Positions 20,120 to 31,615 of a DNA stretch of 50,683 nt are shown piece by piece. The position numbers were made by a program, and so were the translations under genes. Under the pieces are notes generated by a model. The model worked only from the letters and a program-made list of their open reading frames with translations. It was not told the origin of the DNA and did not search any database. Location of the stretch: positions 1 to 50,683 of the forward strand of contig NZ_JFDP01000037.1 of the NCBI RefSeq assembly GCF_000731915.1, in the 5' to 3' direction. The DNA comes from Ureaplasma diversum NCTC 246. GTDB taxonomy: Bacteria > Bacillota_I > Bacilli_A > Mycoplasmatales > Mycoplasmoidaceae. Each line of letters begins with the position of its first letter. The stretch's first letter is position 1.

Positions 20120-22717
20120 TTATGATTGTTTGTTTTCTGGGTTAATTTTGACTGTATAAACTTTATCTTTCATTAGTTTATTTCTAATATCAGTTCTTAG
20201 ATTACCATCAAAGTTGTTTTTGTAATCTCCAAAACCTTCCATTAGAGCGATTGCATTAGCATAAGCATTTACATCTTTAGAAAGTAAATAGTTAATACCT
20301 ATTAAATTGAAGTGAGAATCAATAGCTACTGAACCTGATGAACCAGGACCTAATAGATTTTGTCTTTTATCATATGGAGCATATGTATAAAGGTGTGAAT
20401 GTTGAACTAAAACATTCTTCGGCATACCATGTTCGTTTTCTATAAATGGCTTTTCATAGTTTTTTCATTTTTCTTTATGAGAGTTTCAATCCTTATTTTC
20501 TTCAGCTTTGTATTTTGTTCATAATGATTGGTAGTTATTTTCATCAACAAACCGGTTCATAGCATTAACAACACCACCAGTTGATTTGTTATATTTAAAA
20601 CTGAAAGAACGAGATCCTTGATCTCATTTTGGTTGGAAGTATTCGTCCACATGAACTGGATAACCACCATAAAATTGAGTTTTTATTGGACTAAATTTCT
20701 CATCTTTTCCAACACCAATATGTCAATCTTTTTCCTTTTCAGTTCCTACTACTTCAGCAAGTGCTGGTAATATTTGCCCTAGATGTTCTTTTCGTATTTT
20801 AAGTCTTAAAAGTACAAAGTCTGCTCCAGCATTTTTAGTACTTCCATATCTTGTTACAGTATCATATTTATCAAAATATTTTTCACCAACAGTAACATTC
20901 TTACCCATGATTCCTGAAACTTCATATCTTGGAGTATAATAAACCCCATCTAAATATTGATTATATGCACTAAAAACTCTAAAGAAATTGCCCCTATCAT
21001 CAGTTTTAATATCTCGATTTGGCATTGGTAGGTTTGTTTCGCCTCTAGTAGCTTCAAAATGCACAAGTCTTTTTGCATCTTGACTTACTTGTAATACACC
21101 ATTGACTATAGGTGATCTTGATGAATCATAAAAACCACCGTTTCATTGTTTTGATTTTTCTGTTTCTTTGTTCACATCAAAATAAAGTGATTTATCAAAT
21201 TGTTTTCTAAAACCAAAAACGTGAATATTAGTTGCTACTAACAATTCGTAATATCCTTCTTTTTCAGCTTCTTTATTAATAACACGATCCATTACTCACA
21301 TTGTACCGTGTTCATGATCAGCTTTAAGTTTGCTTAAATGTGGAAAGAAATCATTATATTCATAACCAATTCTCCCAATCTTAATCATAAAACTATGATC
21401 ATAGATATACTTATAAAAATCAGCATCTTTTTTAAGAGTATCTGTATTAGTTGTATCAATTGATAAAAGATATCTACTTTTATCAGATGTGCTAACCAAT
21501 AAATCAAAAGTTCCTTCTTTATCATTAAAGTTAGCTCTTAATGATGATATATCTTGAAGCTTTAATAAACCTGAAGCTGATTTTAAATCCATATAGAAAA
21601 ACAGTTGACTTAAATTTGATGGTAAATAACCAAATGGATTTTTAGAAACTATATCATTAAAATCAACAGAATGTGTAGTAGCACCAATCTTTTCATTTTC
21701 AGCAAAGTTAGCTAAATACTTTTGTTTCATCATTCCATCATATGAAAGACTATCATTATAAAAAGCAATCTTTTCTTCATCATTTTTACCAAAATGACCA
21801 AACATACCAATGTCTCTAGTATTTTCTTGGAACTGTTTAATTAAATTTGGATCATATCCTTGACGAAAATTAATCGGTTGATTATTTGAACCATGATATA
21901 AGAATTGGTTCATTTTTGCAACAGCTTGTTTGTATGAATTTGTTTGTTGAATAATTTGATGAGTGTTGTTTGATTTTAAAAAATCATAAGTCAGACTATG
22001 CTGATCACCACCTGTAGTTATTGGATTAATAATTGGTTGATCAGGTTGTGTATTTTTATCTGGGTTTGATGGTTGATTCTGATTTGTTTTATGTGCTTGA
22101 TTAGTACTATTATCTGGTTTAGGATTACTTTGAACTAATGGATTTTTATTAGTTTCATCAGGTTTTTGTTTTTGGTTATCTAATTCATTTTGTTGCTTTG
22201 GTGTTACTTCTTTATTTTTAGAACTATCTTTAGATACATTGTTATTCTTAGATCCATTTGAAGTTGATGAATCATTTATTTGATTATTTGATCCATCTTT
22301 AGTTTTATTTGATGAATCATTACTCTTAAGATCTTCACTTTTCTTTGATCTATCATTTTCAACTTGATTACTACTCTTTTTAAATCCACTAAAAGATTGT
22401 TGTTTGAAAATAAAATCAGTAGCATCTTTGATGCTAGTTATTTTAACTTTAACTAATAAAGTATTATCATCAACTTTAGTTAATGATTGAACACTTGCTT
22501 TAACTTGTTGTTGATCAAATTCTAATTTAATATCTTTTATAGTAACCTTATTAATTTCTAATTGATTTAAATTAGGAATTAATATTCTAACTTGTTGACT
22601 TAATTCATTAATAGTAGGATCATTCTTCTTTTGATTATTAGTACAAGAAGCTATTATTAAGGGTAAAGTAATAAGAGTAGGAAATAGTAATAACTTAATC
22701 TTTGTTCTCTTTTTCAT
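20120..22717 (-). CDS. mip: Mycoplasma immunoglobulin protease MIP (DUF31-type serine protease lipoprotein)
   Basis: An 865-residue surface lipoprotein protease. The signal ends in the lipobox IIASC (Cys25). Residues about 30-110 look like a small adhesion or spacer domain; about 115-240 are a Ser/Asn/Lys/Pro-rich linker. The C-terminal half is a trypsin-like fold: His499 in VATNIHV, Asp633 in GADFVLLRL and Ser794 in GPGSSGS make a credible catalytic triad. In the described system MIP cuts off the VH domain of antibody bound by MIB. Here MIP faces MIB instead of following it. No clear Shine-Dalgarno is present before the ATG. The family call is based on motif arrangement and the neighbour. 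Confidence 0.86.
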
Positions 22718-22814
22718 AATTAAATAACCATTATGTTCATATACATTAAGAAATAATTATAAAACTAAATAAATTAGATTAATTAAAATTATTAACCTAG
22801 ATTAGATATATCTA

Positions 22815-22830
22815 TATTATCTAGATAATA
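22815..22830. promoter_or_regulatory. Perfect palindrome upstream of MIP
   Basis: TATTATCTAGATAATA is a perfect 16-base palindrome about 100 bases upstream of the MIP start, next to a second palindrome AGATATATCT at 22804-22813. A TATAAT on the minus strand at 22761-22756 is the probable -10. The palindromes could bind a regulator, or be chance in AT-rich DNA. Confidence 0.35.
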
Positions 22831-22876
22831 ATATCAACTTATGTTAGTTTGTTGAGATTAGTATAAGGTTAAATAG

Positions 22877-22920
22877 AAAAATACCCTGTTTACATTGGTT
22901 AGTAAAAGGGGTATTTTTGG
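22877..22920 (-). terminator. Bidirectional terminator after the GA-module lipoprotein
   Basis: Arms AAAAATACCC and GGGTATTTTT pair around a 22-base loop and have T runs in both directions. It lies 40 bases beyond the lipoprotein stop and upstream of MIP. Confidence 0.7.
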
Positions 22921-22959
22921 TTTTTATATTGTGATTAATAAGTTTGTAATAACGGCTTA

Positions 22960-24480
22960 TTAAGAGAATTTGTATAATGAATTGTTATAAGTTTTAGGTA
23001 CGAATGTTAATTTCTTACCTTCTAGATTAGCAAGTCAAGTTTTCTTACCATCAAATATTTCTATAGTATCGATAGTGTATTGCTTTTCATCAGTAAGTGC
23101 AAATGGTTTGATGACTTCGATTTCATCTTTAGTATCAAAATAAACACCAGGCGTTGTAAATTTAAATACAAGGTTAGTTTTAGGTTCAGTAGAGCTTTTT
23201 AGCGTAATTGTAGCTGTTGGCACATTAGCTATTTCTTTAATGAATTTATCTTCACCAGTGATATATAAGTGTAATTGTTTTACTTTTATTTCTTTTCCTT
23301 GGTGTTGTGTAGTAGTGTTTTCAAATTGTAAATGTTTTACCTTGAACTTGCTTAATTGAATTTCTCTATTTTTTTCTTTGGCAGCATTTAATGCTTCGTC
23401 AACTTTGTTAGCTTCCTTAGGATCAGCTACGGCGTCAACTTTACTGTTGTATTCTTTGATTTGTTCAGCAGATAGGTGTTCTAGTTTACCAATCTCTTGT
23501 TTAGCATCATCTTTCTTAACTTTTAACTGTTTTAAGGCTTCTTCTTTAGCTCTAGTTAATACTTCATCAACTTTAGTGATCTCATTAGGATTTTTGATAG
23601 CATCAACTTCATCTTTGAATTTTTGAATGTCTTCAGATGAAAGTGAGATTAACTTACCAATTTCATCCTTAGTTTCATTTTTCTTAGTTTCTAGATCTTC
23701 TAAAGCTTTTTTATCAGCAGCTTTTTTATCAGCAGCTTTTTGTTCAGCTGCTTTTAATACATCATCAACTTTAGCAATATCTTTAGGATCATCAATAGCA
23801 TCAACTTCATCTTTGAATTTCTGAATTTCATCAGCGGATAAAGAAGCTAGTTTAGCAATTTTGTCCTTAACATCTTTTTTCTTAGCATCTAATTCTTTAT
23901 TTTTAGCATTGTCAGTTGATTCGCCGTTTTGTGAACCATTAGTTTCTGCATCAGTTTTTCCTTCTTTTCCAGTTTCTGCGTTAGCACCAGGATTGCCTTG
24001 CTTACCTGCTTCTGTACCATTTCCAGCACCTGGATTATCACCTTGCATAGCTTCTTTATCGTTTTTAGAAGTTGATCCACCATTAGAATTTTGTTTGCCT
24101 TGATTGTCAGGATTTTCAGGTTTAGTACTTTCAGTTGTACTTCCTTTATCTTTATTAGATCCTGCACCTGGATTAGTTACCTGAGGATTTTGTGGAGTTG
24201 ATGGTTGAGTTGTCCCTTTGGTAGTATTATCTGAACCACCTGATGAATTTGTAGTTCCACCAGTTTCTGAGCCTTGTTTAGTATCATTTGTTGTGCTTCC
24301 ACTACCTTGTTTTGAAGAATCGGTTCCACCATTTTGTGGCTGTTCTACTTTCTTTTCAGTAGGTTTAGCTGGTTTCGCTTTCGTTGGTGCACAAGCTGCA
24401 ACTACCCCTATAACACTAACCCCTGCCATAATAGCACCAACTGATAAAGCTAGTGCTTTTTTGTTTTTGAATTTACTCAT
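22960..24480 (-). CDS. Lipoprotein with three GA/FIVAR-like helical modules
   Basis: A 506-residue surface lipoprotein. The signal ends in VVAAC (Cys30). Residues about 35-185 are a Gly/Ser/Thr/Asn-rich flexible linker with NPGAG-type motifs. Residues about 190-370 hold three similar modules of roughly 50 residues, each with a KxEIxKLxxLSxExIQKFKxxVDA core followed by a second helix ending VDxVLxxAKE. This resembles GA or FIVAR-type three-helix modules that in other bacteria bind albumin or matrix proteins. The C-terminal 130 residues are beta-rich and unrecognised. The last 25 codons lie beyond a UGA Trp. AAAGGAT precedes the start. Host-protein binding is inference. Confidence 0.82.
23378..23890 (-). 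repeat. Three degenerate repeats coding the helical modules
   Basis: Three related units of about 150-190 bases encode the 50-residue modules. The first two share the core IQKFKDEVDAI exactly; the third is more divergent. A short duplication KAADKKAADKKA lies between modules one and two. Gain or loss of a module by recombination would change protein size. Confidence 0.75.
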
Positions 24481-24491
24481 ATTTATAAATC

Positions 24492-24531
24492 CTTTGATAG
24501 TAAATTATGTCTAAAATTCCTTTTATCAAAG
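24492..24531 (-). promoter_or_regulatory. Inverted repeat flanking the presumed promoter of the GA-module lipoprotein
   Basis: CTTTGATA (24492-24499) and TATCAAAG (24524-24531) are perfect complements 24 bases apart, directly upstream of the lipoprotein ribosome binding site. The segment would contain the -10 region. It may be an operator or a leader hairpin. Confidence 0.4.
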
Positions 24532-24582
24532 CTTGGATTTATTTGAAATATGAACCAATTCTATAATTTTTATTTTCGTTGC

Positions 24583-24612
24583 AAAAAAAAAAAAAAAGGC
24601 ACTTTCTGCCTT
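24583..24612 (-). terminator. Terminator with a 15-T tract
   Basis: On the minus strand AAGGCA-GAAAG-TGCCTT forms a 6-bp stem followed by 15 T (plus-strand A at 24583-24597). It lies about 105 bases upstream of the GA-module lipoprotein start. Poly-A or poly-T tracts at this kind of distance control some phase-variable mycoplasma lipoproteins, so the tract may have a second role. Confidence 0.7.
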
Positions 24613-24745
24613 AATGTACCAGTAATAGGTATTTTATAATATGTTTGTTTAGTTATAGGATAATTTAGTAAAAATATAAAGTAAACCTTGGTGTGCTCTT
24701 AAAACCCCAAACCAATTTATATAACCAATTTACTTTAACGTTAAA

Positions 24746-24779
24746 CAAAAACACAACTATAGTTCCTATAATTGTGTTA
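24746..24779 (-). terminator. Terminator after the surface nuclease
   Basis: AACACAA-C-TATAG pairs with CTATA-A-TTGTGTT around a TTC loop with one mismatch, and the minus strand continues TTTTTGTTT. It begins ten bases after the nuclease stop codon. Confidence 0.75.
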
Positions 24780-24788
24780 TTCATTCAT

Positions 24789-26549
<1,761 letters not shown>

Positions 26550-26650
26550 AATTTGCCACCCTTAGTCAATTAATAATTCTACTTGTTTTAGGAAGGTTAT
26601 TTTTAATTAGTTTATTAATTGGTTTTAATTTTTTAGTTTAGCTTTTTTGT

Positions 26651-26656
26651 TATAAT
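26651..26656 (+). promoter_or_regulatory. -10 box of ssrA
   Basis: A perfect TATAAT lies ten bases before the mature tmRNA 5' end, so the RNA may need little or no 5' trimming. No good -35 is seen at 16-18 bases. Confidence 0.6.
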
Positions 26657-26665
26657 TTAGTTTAT

Positions 26666-27084
26666 GGGGGTGTCACGGTTTCGACGGGACATGGCGGTTA
26701 TAGTTGCAAGTGGGGTCTGCCCCTTATAGCTTCGAGGCATAATAAATGCTAAAAATACAAAAACTAATGAAGCATCTCTAAACCCAGTGTTTATGGCTTC
26801 AGCTATTAACAATCAAGCTCAATACGCTTACGCTTTTTAGTTAGATTTTAATAGTTTACTCTTCACTTAGTTATCGCTATTAGTGACTATTTGAGGATCA
26901 TCGTATAATAGCTTTATTTAATTGGTTTTTTATTGGTTAACAATTAAGTAAATATTTATAACTAATAGCTTATTATTATAGGTTGTTTTATTACTTGATA
27001 ATAAGCTAATTGAATAAAACTAAACTTGTAGACGCTATAGTTTAAGTGTTGCGGAAAGGGGTTCGACTCCCCTCATCTCCACCA
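26666..27084 (+). ncRNA. ssrA: tmRNA (ssrA)
   Basis: A 419-base transfer-messenger RNA that rescues stalled ribosomes. The tRNA-like 5' part begins GGGGGTGTCACGGTTTCGAC. The 3' part has a T loop (GGTTCGACTCC) and ends CATCTCCACCA with encoded CCA, and the two ends pair as a 7-bp acceptor stem with G-U pairs; the GGGGGTG/CATCTCC match defines the ends. The tag reading frame (26748-26840) starts with GCT and encodes 30 residues, AKNTKTNEAS at the start and QAQYAYAF at the end, then TAG. A long tag with an aromatic/Ala tail fits mollicutes, where tags target Lon or FtsH. Confidence 0.95.
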
Positions 27085-27085
27085 T

Positions 27086-27128
27086 CATGAACAAAAGCTT
27101 TATACACTGTGCAATTCAGTGGTTCATG
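27086..27128 (+). other. Long hairpin directly after tmRNA
   Basis: CATGAAC and GTTCATG form an outer stem; inside it CACTG and CAGTG form a second stem. It begins two bases after the tmRNA CCA. There is no T run, so it is not a standard terminator; it may help 3' processing or be a recombination remnant. Confidence 0.5.
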
Positions 27129-27351
27129 TAAAGAATAAACTAATCATTAATTAACTTTTAGTTAGCTTATAAACTAAGCAACTAAGGGTTATTTTTTTGT
27201 TTCTTATTATTTAATTTTAGGTTTTAAATTTATTAAAAAATAAATTATCTAATTAAAATCCGCTTTATTTTTTATTTATAAACTAGTATAAAAATGATAT
27301 AAATAAATGTAAAAAACTTCTATGTGAAATATTTTTATAAAGGACAAAACT

Positions 27352-27681
27352 ATGACAAAATTAAATAAAAAGGCACTATTCTTTTCTTTAGCTGCAATAG
27401 CAGCTGGAGCTGGAGTAGTTGCAATTGCAGCTTCTTGTGCTAAATCAGCAGAAGATAAAGAAAAAGATAAACTTATTAGTGATTTTAAAGCATTCATGAA
27501 AGCGTCAGCTAATGGTAATAAAGAACTTGAAAAAGTTTATGAACCAATTATAAAGAATTTTGAAAATGATCTAAACAAAGCGTTCAATGCTGCTAAGACC
27601 CCTGAAGAAAAAAGAGCAGCACTTGCTCTTTTAAGATTAACTTTTGAACAAATTAAAAGTACAACACAAAAACAAAAATAG
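27352..27681 (+). CDS. Small lipoprotein, function unknown
   Basis: A 109-residue lipoprotein. The signal is rich in Ala and Gly and ends IAASC (Cys29). The remaining 80 residues are charged and strongly helical (for example EKVYEPIIKNFENDLNKAF), probably a small helical bundle or coiled coil on the cell surface. AAAGGAC precedes the ATG. A clear terminator follows, so it is monocistronic. No UGA Trp occurs, unlike most neighbours. The signal peptide resembles that of the GA-module lipoprotein, suggesting a shared lipoprotein family head with a different body. Confidence 0.85.
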   Translation: MTKLNKKALFFSLAAIAAGAGVVAIAASCAKSAEDKEKDKLISDFKAFMKASANGNKELEKVYEPIIKNFENDLNKAFNAAKTPEEKRAALALLRLTFEQIKSTTQKQK

Positions 27682-27724
27682 TCTAATCGCTTTTGTATAA
27701 ATAGCATTAGTATAATTAAATCAA

Positions 27725-27750
27725 CAAACCGCACTAAGCGGTTTTTGTTT
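27725..27750 (+). terminator. Intrinsic terminator after the small lipoprotein
   Basis: AAACCGC pairs with GCGGTTT around an ACTAA loop, followed by T. It is about 45 bases past the stop codon. Confidence 0.85.
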
Positions 27751-27976
27751 TCTTAATAAGTTATAAGTAAAGTTAATTTTTAGATTAAGTAAACTATTTA
27801 AAACCTTATAACATTTATAATTATTATATTGTGATTATTAGTGTACTCTTAAAAGGGATTTAAAGATGGAAAATATATTAGAGTTGATTAAGAATGAGAA
27901 GGTGGAATGGAAGAGATTAGGGGAAGTTTGTGAAATAAAAAAGGGACAACAATTAAATAAAAATCTATTAAATAAT

Positions 27977-28139
27977 GATGAAATGTACCCAGCATAAAAT
28001 GGTGGTAAAACTTTTTCAGGAAGAACTAACAAATATAATGTAGAAGCTAACACAATCATCATTAGTCAAGGCGGAGCATCAGCAGGTTTTGTTAATTTCA
28101 TAACTGAAAGATTTTGAGCTAATGCTCATTGTTTTTATT
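27977..28139 (+). repeat. HsdS internal direct repeat, copy 1
   Basis: This 163-base segment matches copy 2 with about nine mismatches by eye. It encodes the start of the first recognition domain (NGGKTFSGRTNKYNVEAN) and carries the nonsense codon. Confidence 0.9.
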
Positions 28140-28533
28140 TATTAGATTATGAAATAGTTAATAATAAATTTCTATATCATTGATTAAAATTAAATGAAGA
28201 TTATTTAATGTCTGTGCAGTATAGTGCAGGAATACCTGCATTAAGTAAAGAAGTTATAAGTAATATTCTTGTCCCTGTTCTGTCTTTAGAAGTACAAGAA
28301 AAAATTGCAGAAATACTTGATCAATTGACAGAACATGTTGCCGTATTACAAAATGAATTACTACTAAGAAATAAACAATATAACTACTACAGAAACTCTC
28401 TTCTTAGTGAAGAATACTTAATTAAGAAGACACTAGAACTTTGTGGAGAAGATGTAGAAGTTGAGTATAAAATTATTGCTGATCTTTGTGATATAAAAAA
28501 GGGTGAACAGTTTAATAAAAACAATTAAATGAT

Positions 28534-28696
28534 GATGAAATGTATCCAGCATATAATGGTGGTAAAACTTTTTCAGGAAGAACTAACAAATATAATGTAG
28601 AAGCGAATACAATCATCATTAGTCAAGGCGGAGCATCAGCAGGATATGTAAATTTCATAACCGAAAGATTTTGAGCTAATGCTCATTGTTATTATT
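28534..28696 (+). repeat. HsdS internal direct repeat, copy 2
   Basis: Offset by 557 bases from copy 1. The match begins just after the presumed one-base deletion. Near-identical recognition-domain starts allow gene conversion or deletion between halves. Confidence 0.9.
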
Positions 28697-29064
28697 TAAT
28701 ACCCAATCAATCTGTAAATAATAGATTTTTATATCATTTTTTAAAACTTAAACAAGATTATCTAATGGCTGCTCAATATGGTGCTGGAATACCATCCTTA
28801 AGTAAAGATACAATATGAAATATTTCTATTTCAATACCGCCCCTAAGAGTTCAAAACCATATTGCTTCAATTCTTGATCAATTTGATACATTAACCAACA
28901 ACCTATCAGAAGGTCTTCCTAAAGAAATAGAACTTCGTCAAAAACAATACGAATACTATAGAGATCTTCTTTTATCATTTGATCAAACTAAAAACTAATC
29001 CATTCAATTAACCCTACATTCACTATACTAAACTAATCCTTCCTACTTAAGTATAAAAACAAAA

Positions 29065-29115
29065 AACCCGAACGAATAATGTAAATTAATGTTTACATTT
29101 TCATCAGGCTTTTTA
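29065..29115. terminator. Bidirectional terminator between hsdS and the Cys/His-rich gene
   Basis: An inner stem TGTAAA/TTTACA lies inside an imperfect outer pairing of CCCG and CAGG regions, flanked by A and T runs on both sides. It serves the two convergent genes. Confidence 0.6.
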
Positions 29116-29150
29116 TTAACTCTAAAGCTTTTTATAAATATCTTCTAATC

Positions 29151-30092
29151 TTATTTAGTTTCAGTTCTAAATCAAGATGGGTATGATTTATAAGCATTTT
29201 TAAGTTTTGGTTTAAGATCTTCTAGTTCTTGTTTATGTTCTTTAATTAATTCTTTAAGAGCTTTAATACTATTTTGTGTTTGTTCTTTTAAATCATCTTT
29301 TTGACTTCAATGCACGCAAGCTTTTTGTTGATCATCAACTGAACAACAAGTATCAAATTCACTTTCACAAGCACATCCATAAAGACGTGCTAGATGATCT
29401 AAAATAGGATATCATTTTTGAGCGTGAGTATTTGGAATCTGGTGTGGATAGTTAGGGTAGTTAGTGTTCATATAAACAGCATGTTTATAAACTAACTCTC
29501 TAAAAGCGTGAACATGTTCACACTCATCCAGATCAATATGATTAGATGCTTGAACAAAATATAATAAATGGTTTGGATAATATTTATTATTTAGACAAGA
29601 ATATTTATCTCCACAATCATTCTTATATTGTTGAATAATACCATCTAAATAACATAAATCACCACAGATTGGATAATTACATTCTTGATTTAATTGATGG
29701 TGGTGTGCTATATTTGGTGCACAACATAAATGTTGTTCATCAATTTGTTCTTCATTAGTTTCTAATTGTTCTAAATCTTGTTGTTGATTAATATCACTAC
29801 CTTCTTTTAGATCTAATTTAGTTAGATCTTCAAGTTCAGCTGCAGTTGATGTTAGAAAATTGTTTTCTGCATAATAAGTATTAACTTCTTCTACTTGATT
29901 TTGTTTAGAAGAACACTCTGAGCTTTTAATATCAAATTTAGCTAATTCTTCATTTAGTTGTTTAATAATTCTTGTTGTACTAAAACCACAAATTTTACAG
30001 CGTAAGAATTGTTTAATTAACTTTGTTGAACCATTATCGTGTAAATGGTAAATTGTTGGATCTGTTTGATTATGTTTGTGAGTTTTGTTCAT
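29151..30092 (-). CDS. Cys/His-rich protein, function unknown
   Basis: A 313-residue protein without signal peptide or membrane segment, probably cytoplasmic. It has about 17 cysteines and many histidines, which is striking in a mollicute: a CKIC pair near residue 33, CC, CNYPICGDLCYLDG and CGDKYSC clusters in the middle, HIDLDECEHVHAF, and GCACESEFDTCC near the C terminus. The last 30 residues form a Lys/Glu coiled coil. The paired Cys and His groups suggest binding of zinc or another metal, possibly as two separate sites. It lies downstream of sufCDSUB-proS in the same direction with a 92-base gap, so a link with metal or Fe-S handling is possible but unproven. Not recognised. Confidence 0.8.
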
Positions 30093-30184
30093 AATTTAAT
30101 GATTCTTGTTCACTTTAAATAACTATTTATCAACTATATTATAAATAATTTAGCATTAATATTAAAGAGTTATTTGTTCATTAT

Positions 30185-31612
30185 TTAATATGCTTTAGCA
30201 AAAACAGTTAATTTATTAGTAACTTTGTTAGTTATGATACAAACTCCTTCTTGTTTTGTATCATAAATACATCTTGTTGAAGCATTTGTTAAAGCTTTGA
30301 TCTTTTCATCATCAGCTTCGCAACCATCAAAGAAAGCAAGAGCTACTTTATTATTAGCTATTGTTTGTTGTAATTCTTCTAATGAATTAACTTTAACTAA
30401 TTGTTGGTCTAATCGATCTTTAGCTAATTGATAGATATTGTTTTTAATATCAACTAACGTTGTTTTTAAATATTGATCTAATTGATCTAGATCACACACT
30501 GTTTTAGTTTTAAGATCTCGTCGATAAATCATTACTTGGTTGTTGTTATATTCATTAGCTGCAACAATAATACTAATTGGAGTACCATTGATTTCATTTT
30601 CAGCTAATTTAAAACCAACTCCTTTATCTGAAGTATCTAGATTGCATCGATAAGTATTAGATAATTGATTATATAAATCATTAGCTAAATCTAATAGGTG
30701 TGGGTTTTTGTTAGCAAATAAGGTACAGATTGAAATTTGTACTGGGGCAATAGCTGGGGGAAGAACTAAGCCCATATCATCAGCATGAACCATAATTAAA
30801 GCACCAAGAGCACGCGTTGAAATTCCTGCAGACATTTGATGCACATAATCTAGTTCATTGTTTTTGTTTTGGTATTTAATCCCATAAGCTTTAGCAAAGA
30901 ATTGCCCTAAGTAGTGTGAAGTTCCAGATTGTAAAGCAACACCATCTTGCATAATTGCTTCAATTGTATAAGTTAAATCAGCTCCAGCAAATCGTTCTCA
31001 GCTTGTTTTAACTCCTTTTAGAACAGGAATACATAAAAACTCTTTAAAGAAGTGTTCATATAAATCTAAAATCTGAACAGTAAACTCTTCTGCTTCTTTT
31101 TGGTTAGAAAAAATAGCATGTAATTCTTGTCAATGGAATTCTGAGTTTCTTAAAAATGGTCTTGTTGTTTTTTCAGCTCTCATTACAGAACATCATTGGT
31201 TATTTTTAATTGGTAAATCATTATAACTATTAACTATTGTTTTAAAGTAGTTACAAAATAAAATTTCACTTGTTGGTCTTATTACATATGGACTTTCAAG
31301 TTTTTTATCACCAATATGTGTTACTGTAAATAATTCTGGAGCAAACCCTTCAATATGATCTTTTTCTTTTAAGAATTCTGTATATGGAATTAATGTTGGC
31401 ATTGCTAAGTTTCTTACATTAAGCTTATAAAATGCTTTATCTAATTCATTACGGATATTTTCTCAAATTGCTCAAGCATTAGGAGCAAAAACCATTGATC
31501 CTTTAATATCTGTATATTGCATTAATTTAGCATGAGAGACAATATCTGTATACCATTGAGCAAAATCAACTGATCGTGGTGTGATTTTATCTAATCTTTT
31601 ATTGTTGTTCAT
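30185..31612 (-). CDS. proS: Prolyl-tRNA synthetase
   Basis: A complete 475-residue class II synthetase of the shorter archaeal/eukaryotic-like type (no inserted editing domain), as in other mollicutes. Motif 1 and 2 regions are seen in MPTLIPYTEF, YVIRPTSEILFC and RAEKTTRPFLRNSEFHWQE. QSGTSHYLGQFFAKAYGI is the typical ProRS stretch. The anticodon-binding domain and C-terminal zinc-like domain follow, ending in FAKAY. It starts three bases after the sufB stop, so it is the sixth gene of the suf operon. Internal UGA codons are Trp. Confidence 0.95.
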
Positions 31613-31615
31613 ATT

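Larger units (their letters stand above)
27866..28998 (+). pseudogene. hsdS: Type I restriction specificity subunit HsdS, broken twice
   Basis: HsdS sets the DNA sequence recognised by a type I restriction-modification complex. Two target-recognition domains and two conserved helical spacers (IAEILDQLTEHV and [12 protein letters not shown]) are recognisable over about 377 codons. Codon 44 is TAA (27995-27997) where the second half has TAT (Tyr). In the second half one base is missing near 28521-28525, giving a TAA at 28526-28528. Reading resumes in another frame from ATG 28540 to the true stop at 28996. An internal ATG could still give a fragment (28208-28528). No hsdM or hsdR lies nearby. 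Inactive as it stands, unless the lesions are sequence errors. Confidence 0.88.
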
